A stretch of DNA of 64,000 nucleotides, from positions 33,957-97,956 of the forward strand of contig CAZQOQ010000004.1 of assembly GCA_964595205.1 (NCBI GenBank). The letters are read 5' to 3'. The notes under the pieces are model-generated. The model worked only from the letters and a program-made list of their open reading frames with translations, had not been told where the DNA came from and did no database searches. Position 1 is the stretch's first letter; each line of letters begins with the position of its first letter. The DNA comes from JADKIH01 sp964595205 (GTDB taxonomy: Bacteria; Bacteroidota; Bacteroidia; AKYH767-A; 2013-40CM-41-45). Below, one piece after another: positions 36,671 through 45,900 of the stretch. The position numbers were made by a program, and so were the translations under genes.

Positions 36671-37690
36671 TCAGCCGACGATATTCACTTCCATTTCCAA
36701 CTCTATTCCAAACTTTTCTTTCACACTTAGCTGCACACGTTTGGCGTGAGCGATAAGTTCTTCGCCGGTAGCCTTTCCATAGTTTACAAGCACGAGTGAT
36801 TGCTTCTCGTGCATGCCGGTATTTCCGATGCGTTTTCCTTTCCAGCCACAGGCTTCGATCAGCCAGCCGGCAGCCACTTTGGTTTTGTTTTTCAATCCGG
36901 GATAGCCAACGATTGCCGGGTATTTATTTTTTAATTCCGTGAATTGTTCTGAAGGTATTTCCGGATTCTTGAAAAAACTCCCTGCATTTCCGATCACATT
37001 CGGATCCGGAAGTTTGCTTTGTCTTATATGGATCACCGCATTGCTGACATCGCGAATGGTGGGCTGGAGGATGTTATTTTTCTTCAGCTCCTCTTCGATG
37101 GCGCCATACGATGTATTCGGTTTTTCAATTTTATTGAAGCGGAAAGTAACGCTGACGATTGCATACTTGTTCTTTGCCTCATGTTTGAAGATGCTGTCAC
37201 GATAACCAAAGCGGCATTCTTCAGCTTTAAAAATCCGATTGCTTCCGTCTGCGAGACTAATTGCTTCGAGTTCAGAAAAAGTCTTTTTGATTTCCACACC
37301 ATAAGCACCGATGTTTTGTATGGGTGCTGCTCCTACGCAGCCCGGTATTAAAGAAAGATTCTCGATACCAGGATAATTGTTTTCGATTGCATATAAAACG
37401 AACGAATGCCAGTTGAGTCCGCCACCGGCCTTGATGAAGGCTTCATTCTCATTCTCTGAAATTTTCTCGATGAATCGGATGCGGTTCAGGACGATGAGGC
37501 CGTTGAAATCACCCGTGAAAAGTACGTTGCTGCCACCTCCCATAATCATCCTGGGCATGGATACGAACCTCGGATCCCTCAGAATTTCCTGCAAATCCCC
37601 AATATCGCTAACCTCCGTAAACCAGCGGGTTTTGATGTCCAATCCAAAGGTATTCAGGGCTTTCAGCGGGTAATTTTCGAACACTTTCAT
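36671..37690 (-). CDS. murB: UDP-N-acetylenolpyruvoylglucosamine reductase
   Basis: MurB reduces enolpyruvyl-UDP-GlcNAc to UDP-MurNAc with NADPH and FAD in peptidoglycan synthesis. The start was set at ATG 37690, because family members begin just before NTFGLDIKTRW. An upstream in-frame ATG at 37726 would add 12 residues. FAD-binding segments are GGGSNVLF and NIGAYGVEI. The catalytic Ser is in GNAGSFFKNP, Arg/Tyr are in CRFGYRDSIFK, and the final Glu is in LEMEVNIVG. The 339-residue length is normal. It converges on the hybrid kinase, 36 bp away, where TTTTTATC/GATAAAAA could form a weak shared terminator (36648-36667). Confidence 0.95.
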   Translation of the reverse strand: MKVFENYPLKALNTFGLDIKTRWFTEVSDIGDLQEILRDPRFVSMPRMIMGGGSNVLFTGDFNGLIVLNRIRFIEKISENENEAFIKAGGGLNWHSFVLYAIENNYPGIENLSLIPGCVGAAPIQNIGAYGVEIKKTFSELEAISLADGSNRIFKAEECRFGYRDSIFKHEAKNKYAIVSVTFRFNKIEKPNTSYGAIEEELKKNNILQPTIRDVSNAVIHIRQSKLPDPNVIGNAGSFFKNPEIPSEQFTELKNKYPAIVGYPGLKNKTKVAAGWLIEACGWKGKRIGNTGMHEKQSLVLVNYGKATGEELIAHAKRVQLSVKEKFGIELEMEVNIVG

Positions 37691-37726
37691 CGTGGTTGCG
37701 AAAATAACTTTCGAGACATTAAACAT

Positions 37727-37942
37727 ATAGCGGTACAGATTATTTTTTTACATTTTTTACTCACAAAGTAAAACCCGCAATTCACCAAGAGGACCAACAG
37801 AAAGGCTGAAATGAATTGTAAACGCTGCGTTGCAGGGATATATTTATGTATCTCATGGATAGTTTTTGGTTAAACAACATGGAGGTGTTTATTCGAGTTG
37901 AGCAGCGGCAGGGAGAGCCGCTGTTCGCTTTCATGGAACTAC
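37727..37942. other. Gene-free spacer upstream of murB
   Basis: This is AT-rich DNA between murB and the repeat array. It must contain the murB promoter, but no clear TAnnTTTG box was identified. No open frame worth calling and no hairpin of note were seen. Confidence 0.4.
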
Positions 37943-38148
37943 CGATCGTCAATCGTCAATCGTCAATCGTTGATCGTCAATAATGATCGTTAATCGCTAA
38001 TCTTTGATTTTTGATTTTAATCAACGATCAACGATCAACGATTGACGACGTTCGATTTATTTGAGATTGGGGATTTTTGATTTTGGATTTTAATCAACGA
38101 TCAACGATTGACGATGTTCGATCTATTTGCGATTTAGGATTTTAATCA
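37943..38148. repeat. Word-repeat array, downstream flank of the four-helix-bundle gene
   Basis: Iterated words AATCGTCAATCGTCAATCG and the unit GATTTTAATCAACGATCAAC (at least twice, about 38017 and 38088) alternate with GTTCGAT(T/C)TATTTG. The left third is complementary to the middle, so the array folds on itself. Its last unit, GATTTTAATCA, supplies the stop codon of the neighbouring gene. The inverse copy is at 38618-38703. Confidence 0.8.
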
Positions 38149-38532
38149 CGGGTTATATTTATGACCTAAATTCAAATCTTGATTTTTCCTTGCAGTCTCA
38201 ATGCTTTTAACAAAAATTGATATTAGTTCATCGCTTTCATTTATAATAAATTGTGCATTCTTATGGCGATCAACAGCGACTGATCGGTTGATAATTCTTA
38301 GATTGATATTGCACTCTCTCAGTTCTTTTAATACGATCTGTAGTTTATGGATGAAGTCCTTTCGTGATTCACCGCTTTGAGCTTCACCATAATTTAAAGA
38401 CGCGGAAGTAGCAGAACGTATTAATTGTCCGGATAAGTGATTTGAGACTTTTGTTTCCGGAAGAGATTGAATTAATTCAAGTGTGATTACAGTAAAGTCA
38501 ATTAGCCGTTCTTCGAGTTCTTTTTTTGTCAT
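38146..38532 (-). CDS. Four-helix-bundle protein (23S rRNA intervening-sequence protein family)
   Basis: The start was placed at ATG 38532 (MTKKELEERLIDFTVITLEL), giving 128 residues. The frame is open further upstream but that extension runs through repeat DNA and is not family-like. Family hallmarks are SNHLSGQLIRSATSASLNYG, EAQSGESRKDFIHKLQIVLK and ELRECNINLRII. These proteins form pentameric four-helix bundles related to the bAvd accessory protein of diversity-generating retroelements and to ORFs inside rRNA intervening sequences. No reverse transcriptase or rRNA is nearby. The gene is bracketed by inverted copies of the same repeat and its stop codon lies inside one. Confidence 0.88.
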   Translation of the reverse strand: MTKKELEERLIDFTVITLELIQSLPETKVSNHLSGQLIRSATSASLNYGEAQSGESRKDFIHKLQIVLKELRECNINLRIINRSVAVDRHKNAQFIINESDELISIFVKSIETARKNQDLNLGHKYNP

Positions 38533-38617
38533 TTTTTTGATAATTTTAAGCAAAGTTGAGATTATAATCACGTTTGACCAACCGCATAAAATAAGCAAAG
38601 TTGAATCCCTGATAAAA

Positions 38618-38703
38618 GTCAAAAATCCCAAATCCCAAATAATTCGAACACCATAAATCGAACATCGTTGATCGTTGATTAAAATCGATAATCGAAAATC
38701 AAC
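38618..38703. repeat. Inverted copy of the word repeat, upstream flank of the four-helix-bundle gene
   Basis: Read on the minus strand, this stretch contains GATTTTAATCAACGATCAAC followed by GATGTTCGATTTAT and GGGATTTGGGATTTTTGA. These are the same words in the same order as the 37943-38148 array. The two copies are therefore inverted about the gene at 38146-38532. Confidence 0.75.
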
Positions 38704-38760
38704 CATCCTCCATCTGCAATATTGTAATACCTTTTTTATCTTCACGGAATAATTTCAGAT

Positions 38761-39333
38761 ATGAAAAACGCAGACAAGATAAAAGCCGAGCTTCTGGATG
38801 CAAAGGAAGCGCTTGAAAAGTTTATTAACGATAAGAACATCAAATTGATTTCCAAAGCAGCGGAGCTGATGATAGATGCGGTGAAAAGAGGAAGCAAGAT
38901 TATTTCCTGTGGTAATGGCGGAAGTATGTGCGATGCCATGCATTTTGCAGAGGAAATGACCGGGCGCTTTCGGGGTGACAGGAAAGCATTGCCTGCAGTT
39001 TCGATCAGCGATCCTTCCCATCTATCTTGTGTTGCCAACGATTATGGTTTTGACTTTGTGTTTTCGAGATTCGTAGAAGCTCATGGCAGGAAGGGTGATG
39101 TTTTGCTGGCAATAAGCACGAGTGGTAATTCGAAAAATATTTTACTTGCTATAGATAGTGCGAAGAAGAAGGGAATGAAGATCGTTGGTCTCACAGGCAA
39201 GGATGGAGGAAAGATGGCCTCTTCCTGCGATGTGGAAATCCGCGCATCCGAATCGAAGTTTGCAGACCGGGCGCAGGAGATACACATTAAGGTTATTCAT
39301 TCGTTGATTCTGTGTATTGAACAGTCTGTTTAA
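38761..39333 (+). CDS. gmhA: Sedoheptulose 7-phosphate isomerase
   Basis: GmhA isomerises D-sedoheptulose 7-phosphate to D-glycero-D-manno-heptose 7-phosphate for lipopolysaccharide core heptose. The 190-residue length is normal. The SIS fold shows CGNGGSMCDAMHFAEEMTGR, SISDPSHLSCVANDYG, LLAISTSGNSKNIL (phosphosugar loop) and the C-terminal QEIHIKVIHSLI with metal and active-site His/Gln. Other heptose genes are not in the window. It is divergent from the four-helix-bundle gene. TATCTTCA about 20 nt upstream of the ATG is a weak -7 candidate. Confidence 0.93.
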   Translation: MKNADKIKAELLDAKEALEKFINDKNIKLISKAAELMIDAVKRGSKIISCGNGGSMCDAMHFAEEMTGRFRGDRKALPAVSISDPSHLSCVANDYGFDFVFSRFVEAHGRKGDVLLAISTSGNSKNILLAIDSAKKKGMKIVGLTGKDGGKMASSCDVEIRASESKFADRAQEIHIKVIHSLILCIEQSV

Positions 39334-39376
39334 ATTGCGTTTAGTCACCTGATTGTATTTAGCCAATTTTTTATGT

Positions 39377-39466
39377 TTACGAATTGAAATAGTTGGGAAT
39401 GAGTTTAATGTTCGACCCCTCCGGGTCGGGTTACGTGGGTATTAAATTTCAATTGAGATAAAAACG
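39377..39466. repeat. Partial copy of the GACCCC palindromic repeat family
   Basis: Contains TACGAATTGAAATAGTTG, then TTCGACCCCTCCGGGTCGG and ATTAAATTTCAATTGAGA. These are the left end and right end of the unit seen complete at 46770-47340, with the centre deleted. The remaining part of this 321-bp gap (39467-39654) shows only AT-rich leader sequence of the next gene. Confidence 0.65.
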
Positions 39467-39654
39467 ATGAATTAGTGTTTACGCAAAGAAATCACCGAGG
39501 TAGAGGATAAAACAGCGCAAAGAACAATACCTTACATATATCAAATATTAATTCACCCCCACGATATTTGTTTTTGTGAGAAAAAAAATTTAGAACCAAT
39601 GATAGAAATATTTATATTTATATTCAGGTTTCGAATCCTGAATTGAGTTGAACT

Positions 39655-41289
39655 ATGAAAAATTTATTATTTACCATTATTCTTATCTTTTCATTAAATC
39701 TGGCATATGCACAAGGCAATCAATGGTTATGGGCAAGTAATACTATAAGCTATCACCATGGTGGCGCTGTTGATTTAGGTACCGACGACAATGGTAATAT
39801 ATTCCAGGTAGGATATTTTTCAGATTCAATATGCATTTTTGGGAACGATACCGTTTTTGGAGATCTATTCCCAGCCTATAATACTTATATTGTTAAGTAT
39901 ACTCCTTCCGGAAGTGTAATATGGGCAAAATCGTTTGCGGGTGGTGTTATATACCCATACTCAATTGCTGTAAGACCGGATGGCAATATTTATATTGCGG
40001 GTTCATTCGACGCCGATACTTTAATGCTTGACAGCATTATATTGCCTTCAACACAAACATGGTTAAACGATATTTTTGTTGCTTCATTTGACTCATCAGG
40101 AAATATACAATGGGCAAATAGATTCGGAAGCAATGGTTCTGATATTGTAACTGATATTGATTTTGACAGCCAGGGAAGTTTATATATTACAGGTAATTTT
40201 AGTGGGAGTCAGCTTTCTGTTGGTAGTTTAACTTTCAATAATGCCGGTTCTTATAGTTTTTTTATTGTAAAGTTTGACTCAACCGGAAATTTATTTTGGG
40301 CTCAAATACCTCATGGCTTCGGCGATAGTTTTGGTGAAGCGCTTTCCATTGATGAAGGTGATAATGCATATATCTGTGTTAAATATACAGGCACAGTAAT
40401 TTTTCAAAATGATACATTATTTGGAGCTGATTTTATCTGTATCTTAAAATTAAATAACATCGGAAATCTTAAATGGTATAAACAGTATTATGGGAGTTTT
40501 CAATATAGCAAACTCTCTGTAAGGCATGGTGAAATTTTTATCGGAGGGGTATTCACCAGTCAGGACATTGACATAGGAGGTGTCGTTATTCATGATCCGT
40601 TTTCATCATCATTAAATACCTATGAATTATTTATTGCAAAAATTGATACTTCTGGAAATACATTATGGGCTAAAGCAGGTGGATCTGAAGAATCTGATGA
40701 AATAACAGATATTGATATTGATCGAAATGGAAATATGTTCATTTCCGGAAGTTTTAATTCTGGTTGGTTTCGAATCGATACATTAATTTTGACCAATCCC
40801 TCTCCATATCCCGGAAATTTTATTATTGGATTTGATAATACAGGCGCTGCAATTTATGGTGAAAATTTTCCAGGGGATGTTCAGGATCATTTTAATTCAC
40901 TTGCTATTGATCCTTTTAATAATATAATTGTAACAGGAGATTTCTTTGAGGGGTTAACATTTGGTAATATTTCTTTGTTTGATGGTACACCGGGATGGGA
41001 TTCTTTTATAGCCAAAAGCTCTGGGACAATTGTAAAAATTCCGGAAATTGTCATGAATGATCAGGATTTTATTTTAAAAAATCCATCTGATGGAAATGTA
41101 ATGATAAATATTCCAAAAAAGGTCTTACGAATTAAGCTGTATAATTCTTCAGGACAATTAGTAAAAGAATTTGCAGTTAAGGAATTGAACATGTTTAATT
41201 TTTACCTGGAAAACCCAGGAATTTATTTTATGGAATTAATAGGCGAAACAAAACGAATTAGTAAGAAAATTGTCGTTATCAAAAATTAA
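39655..41289 (+). CDS. T9SS-secreted protein with SBBP-type beta-propeller repeats
   Basis: This 544-residue protein has a signal peptide ending LNLAYAQG. The body is built from repeats of the form SSGNIQWANRFGS...DIVTDIDFDSQGSLYITG, the SBBP or beta-propeller repeat common in Bacteroidota surface proteins. The last 85 residues are a T9SS type A sorting domain, less canonical than others here (FILKNPSDGNVMINIP, then YNSSGQLVKEF and GIYFMELIGE). It probably folds as a propeller exposed at the cell surface. No catalytic residues are apparent. It lies between two copies of the palindromic repeat family. Confidence 0.85.
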   Translation: MKNLLFTIILIFSLNLAYAQGNQWLWASNTISYHHGGAVDLGTDDNGNIFQVGYFSDSICIFGNDTVFGDLFPAYNTYIVKYTPSGSVIWAKSFAGGVIYPYSIAVRPDGNIYIAGSFDADTLMLDSIILPSTQTWLNDIFVASFDSSGNIQWANRFGSNGSDIVTDIDFDSQGSLYITGNFSGSQLSVGSLTFNNAGSYSFFIVKFDSTGNLFWAQIPHGFGDSFGEALSIDEGDNAYICVKYTGTVIFQNDTLFGADFICILKLNNIGNLKWYKQYYGSFQYSKLSVRHGEIFIGGVFTSQDIDIGGVVIHDPFSSSLNTYELFIAKIDTSGNTLWAKAGGSEESDEITDIDIDRNGNMFISGSFNSGWFRIDTLILTNPSPYPGNFIIGFDNTGAAIYGENFPGDVQDHFNSLAIDPFNNIIVTGDFFEGLTFGNISLFDGTPGWDSFIAKSSGTIVKIPEIVMNDQDFILKNPSDGNVMINIPKKVLRIKLYNSSGQLVKEFAVKELNMFNFYLENPGIYFMELIGETKRISKKIVVIKN

Positions 41290-41384
41290 TTATAGACACC
41301 TGAACGAAATTTTTAGGGAATTAATCAGGAAACAATCTTTTGATTATCGGATTCTTAGAAATATTGCCTTTTACATATAGAATT

Positions 41385-41510
41385 TTGATTGGTTGAGATT
41401 AAAATGCGACCCGGGGTCGGATTGTGTGGGGTGAATTATTTTTTCTACAAATGTTAGATCCCTCCGGGTTCAACGATTACCTGTTTGTCCATTGATTTTT
41501 TATAGATAAA
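41385..41510. repeat. Partial (left-half) copy of the palindromic repeat family
   Basis: The order is GATTGGTTGAGATTAAAATG, then CGACCCGGGGTCGGATTG, TGAATTATTTTTTCTACA, AATGTTAGATCCCTCCGGG and a TTGATTTTTTATAGAT segment. This matches the left half of the 46770-47340 units. The rest of the 41290-41850 gap is AT-rich, without a recognised gene. Confidence 0.65.
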
Positions 41511-41850
41511 CGATGTTTTTAAAGGAAAAAACAAAATAAATACTGCATTTTATTTTATCATTTGCGATTTATTAATATAAAACATACATTTAAACTCACT
41601 CATTTTGAACATGAATTATTTTTCTTTTTTAATGATTGTTTTTTTATTTAATGGACTACTTAAAAGTCGTATTCTAGTAGTTTACTTTTGTTCTATATAT
41701 GATTTGATAATGCAATTTATAAAATTCTTCAGAAGCAAAAGGGTAAAATCATTTTTTCTGAATAATCCCGGTAGTTATTTGATGATAAATTTTCAGAACA
41801 TTCCGATTAAGATAAACTTTATACATATTCAATTTATAAACTTAAACAAC

Positions 41851-42909
41851 ATGAAAACAAAACTATTTTTAATCGCATTTGTTATTTCCATTTTGAATGC
41901 AACAGCTACCGTTCGAACAATTAGTAATCATGTGCTCGGCGGAGCTCAATACTCAAATATGCAATCAGCAATTAATGCTGCCACTAATTTTGATTCTCTG
42001 ATTGTAGAGGGAAGCCAGACGATTTACGACATGGATTTTTTTAATAAACCATTGGTAGTTATCGGTCAGGGCCTCAATACACAAAAACAGAATTTTAAAC
42101 AGACTAAATTCGGAAAGGGCTCTTCCGGTGCTGGAAGTTCCGGTTCATATACGATGAACAGTGGTAGCACGGGCAGTAAATTCTACGGGATAAATTTTTT
42201 CGTCGATGCTTCAGTTAGTTCAAATACTTTATTTGCATTGGGAATCAATGCATCTAATCTGTTGTTTGAGAATTGCATGTTTGACAGAATCGTATATGTT
42301 GCAGGCAATAACATTACATTTAAGAATTGTATTTTTATTCAAGCCGGAGAATTGCGATTGACGGGAGCAATTTCCAACATCCAATTCCTGAATTGTGTCT
42401 TCAATGGTCAGATCTATGGTGGGTATTCTGGCGAAACACAGATCGTAACAATCGATCACTCTTTGTTCTTGTCGACTGGTCCCTGCTTCGTCGATTGCCT
42501 GGGTTTTGACATACGCAACAATATTTTCATGAATAGCACTGTCGTTTCGGGCATCACATCAGGAACTTTTCAAAATAACATGTGCAGGAATTCATTCACA
42601 TTTCCTCCTGTTATAAATACTAACAATGGTGGAAACCTTACCGGCGCTGATCCTCTTTTTGTGAATTACACCTTTGGTACTTTGTACAGCACCAGCCAGG
42701 ATTATCATCTTCAAGCCGGATCACCTGCTATTGGTGCAGCTAGCGATGCTACAGAAATTGGTGTACATGGCGGACTCACGAAATTCAGCGAAACAATGGA
42801 GCCACTAATTCTTCCCGTGGTGCGTTCGATGAATGTCAACAATTTTACGATTGCCCCAAATGGTACGATCAACATCCAGATTAATGCAAGTAAACCAACA
42901 GGGAATTAA
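41851..42909 (+). CDS. Secreted right-handed beta-helix protein
   Basis: The start was placed at ATG 41851, which begins a signal peptide (TKLFLIAFVISILNATATV). The same frame is open from 41605 but that stretch is Phe/Ile/Lys-rich leader sequence. The 352-residue product resembles pectin-lyase-fold proteins: short repeating beta rungs with Asn ladders (NITFKNCIFIQ, NIQFLNCVFNG, DIRNNIFMN) and the end motif DYHLQAGSPAIGAASDATEIG. It has no T9SS sorting domain. It sits 22 bp before the 1223-residue surface protein. This pairing of a beta-helix gene with a DSDPG-repeat gene appears familiar from Bacteroidota and suggests joint function. Confidence 0.8.
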   Translation: MKTKLFLIAFVISILNATATVRTISNHVLGGAQYSNMQSAINAATNFDSLIVEGSQTIYDMDFFNKPLVVIGQGLNTQKQNFKQTKFGKGSSGAGSSGSYTMNSGSTGSKFYGINFFVDASVSSNTLFALGINASNLLFENCMFDRIVYVAGNNITFKNCIFIQAGELRLTGAISNIQFLNCVFNGQIYGGYSGETQIVTIDHSLFLSTGPCFVDCLGFDIRNNIFMNSTVVSGITSGTFQNNMCRNSFTFPPVINTNNGGNLTGADPLFVNYTFGTLYSTSQDYHLQAGSPAIGAASDATEIGVHGGLTKFSETMEPLILPVVRSMNVNNFTIAPNGTINIQINASKPTGN

Positions 42910-42931
42910 TTTCATGTAAACCATAACGAAC

Positions 42932-45900
42932 ATGAAAAAGGTTACCAGCCTGATTATCCTGCTTTGGTTAGGAAATCCGATCCGGCTGCTATCTCAAAAC
43001 GAGACGCAACAGATCACTGCCGTGCAATATTTCTATGACTCCGATCCCGGTCAAAATGTGACGGGAAACGGAGGCATTCTCCCACTAACACTTTCTTCTT
43101 CGATTAGCCAGACATTTAGCCTTTCGACTCCATCTTTAACAGATGGCCCTCATACTTTTTATATGAGGTTCAAAGATGAATACGGAAGATGGTCTATCGC
43201 TGAACGCCAGTTGTTTTATATTCATACTCCGACAACGATTCAGAATATTTCTTCCATTCAATATTACTACGATTCCGATCCTGGGGTTGGAGTCGCAGGA
43301 AATGGTGCCATTATTCCAGTTGCGCCAGTTGCCTCCTTATCGCAAGGGCTCTCCTTCACCGTTCCGGGAAATCTGTCGGATGGCCTGCATCAGTTATACA
43401 TCCGGACTATGAATGAAGAAGGTGTATGGTCGACAAGCGAACGGAAAAGTTTCTACATCGAGCATTCTGTGAGTTCCGAATCGATAACTGCAATACAATA
43501 TTATTTTGATTCCGATCCTGGGGTTGGAGTCGCAGGAAATGGTGCCATTATTCCAGTTGCGCCTGTTGCCTCCTTATCACAAGGGCTCTCCTTCACCGTT
43601 CCGGGAAATCTGTCGGATGGCCTGCATCAGCTATACATCCGGACTATGAATGAAGAAGGTGTATGGTCGACAAGCGAACGGAGAAGTTTCTACATCGAGC
43701 ATTCTGTGAGTTCAGAATCGATAACCGCTGTGCAATATTATTTTGATTCGGATCCGGGCTGGGGAGTTCAGGGAAATGGAATTGTTATCGACTACAATGC
43801 TGAGAATCCTTTAGTGCGCGATACCAACATCACCATACCTCCCGGCCTCGGGTGTAATCCGAACTTCTGTATCCGTTTTAGAGATAATCTTGGTAGATGG
43901 AGCATTGCTGAACACGACACGTTTGAGAATCCTCTCATCACACCCTGGTCAGATTTTTCTGTGACCAGAACAGATAATCATTTTTATTTCAACAGCGAAT
44001 TTGCAAACACAACTCAATTCAGCTGGAATTTTGACGATGGCAGTCCGCTGGAACCGGTTGTTGTAAATCCTATGCATACATACTCCATTCCGGATGAATA
44101 CGATGTTTGTTTGTCGATCGCTAACAGTACTTGCGGAACACGAATGAAGTGCCACAACGCTTCCTTGCCTGGAGTTGCATCGATGATTCCCAATAGAAGC
44201 GCTCCAACAAACCTGCTAATCGCAGAAATCTCAGGCGGTGGATATGGGCCAACAACAACTTTCCGTTTTGTCGGGAGCAGCATGCCTGTCATCATTCCTG
44301 ATACCACTATAATCAGTTCCGCTGCCCAAGCCAGGATTCGCTGCAAACTCAATAACGTTCCCCCGGGTTATAGAGACCTGATCGTGACCATACCAGGAGA
44401 ACCCGATGACACTTTGAAAGATGCACTATACATTGTACCACCCGAAGATGTCATACATTGCGTCGGTGTACCACCAGTGGTAACTATCTCCGGGCCGCCG
44501 GTCATTCGCACCAACCGTACAGGATATTATACAATTACATATACCAACCACACGGATGAAACGATGATTGGTGTGATTACCATTATTACTTTAAACGGAT
44601 ATGCTCATATAAGGACACGTCAGCCTAAATTTGATAGTACTGATTATTATATTAACATATTAATTGATGATCTCTTTGTTCCTGATACGAATGAAACTAC
44701 GAATGAGCCGGATAGACAATCCGGAACATTTGAAATACCAAGTCTTCCGCCAGGCGCGTCGTATAATTTCGGATTCGATTTTGGTAGCGGCGTTGGAGGA
44801 TCTTCACCCATCCATGTCGAAACAGAACCTCCTTTATACGATCCAAGTGGAAATACACTGCCAGGCGGCGGTGGACCAAGCTGTGACAACCTTCCTCCGT
44901 GCCTGCAATGTGCGCTCGACAACTTGCCGGATGTTCCTATAGCGCAGTGTTTCTCAAGCGGCTTTGACGTGGGATGCGATATTCTCGATCTATTGGATAA
45001 ACCAACTGTGAAGGAATTTAAGAATATTGGAAAAGATATTATGGAAGTATTGGAAAATTGTGCGGGTGTTGAGGTAAACGGAAAAATTAAAAACCTCTTT
45101 AAGGTACTCGATGCTATAACAGGAAAGGATGATGAAGATGGAAGCGAGGATACTGGTGGTTTACTTTCGCCAGAATGTGTCGATTGTATTGGAAATGCAA
45201 CCGACGGCGGACCATTCTTCGCCAATTCGGGAGATCCTAACATTAAAGTCGGTTCAGGTACGAATGATGTAAACCATTTCGTGAACGGTGCAACACCATT
45301 CAACTACCAGGTGCATTTTGAAAATCTGGACACGGCAACTGCCCCGGCACAATTTGTATATATTGATGATTACATTGATACATCTAAATTTGATTTGAGT
45401 ACTTTCGAATTTGTCTCTTTCGGATTTGGAGATACGATCGTAAAAGCAGGTGTATATGGAGATGAATTCGGTGCGGACATCGACTTACGACCAGCACAGA
45501 ACATCATTGCGAGAACGGTTGGAAATTTTAATCCGGTTAACGGTCAACTGACTTGGAATTTTTATTCGCTGACTACCGATTCTCTTAGACCAGTGACTGA
45601 CCCACTAGCCGGATTCCTGCCTCCGAATGTTTCTCCGCCGGAAGGAGAAGGATTTATTGAATTCCGTTTACAGCCAAAGGCTTCGCTGCCACACAACGAT
45701 GTGGTTCTCAACAACGCTTCAATCGTATTCGATGATAACCCGGCGATGATTACCAATGCCTGGAACATTACGATCGATAAAGAAAAACCCGAGAGCCATG
45801 TAATGATGTTGCCTTCTATTACACACGACAGTGTGATCACACTTGTAATGGTTCTAAGTGATCCTGGTTCGGGTGTAGCGGACTATCAATTGTATGTATC

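Noticed and set aside
37943..38148. Possible CRISPR array
   Set aside because: Repeat units are short overlapping words without unique spacers of constant length, and no cas genes are present.
38533..38745. N-terminal extension of the four-helix-bundle gene
   Set aside because: The extension is encoded by repeat DNA and is not family-like. ATG 38532 gives the normal-length protein.
39622..39643. tRNA T-arm-like hairpin (ATTCAGG-TTTCGAAT-CCTGAAT)
   Set aside because: The loop is one base too long and no acceptor, D or anticodon arms flank it. It is simply a small hairpin in the leader of the T9SS gene.
41605..41850. Upstream extension of the beta-helix gene
   Set aside because: It is in frame but low-complexity, and it would bury the clear signal peptide beginning at 41851.
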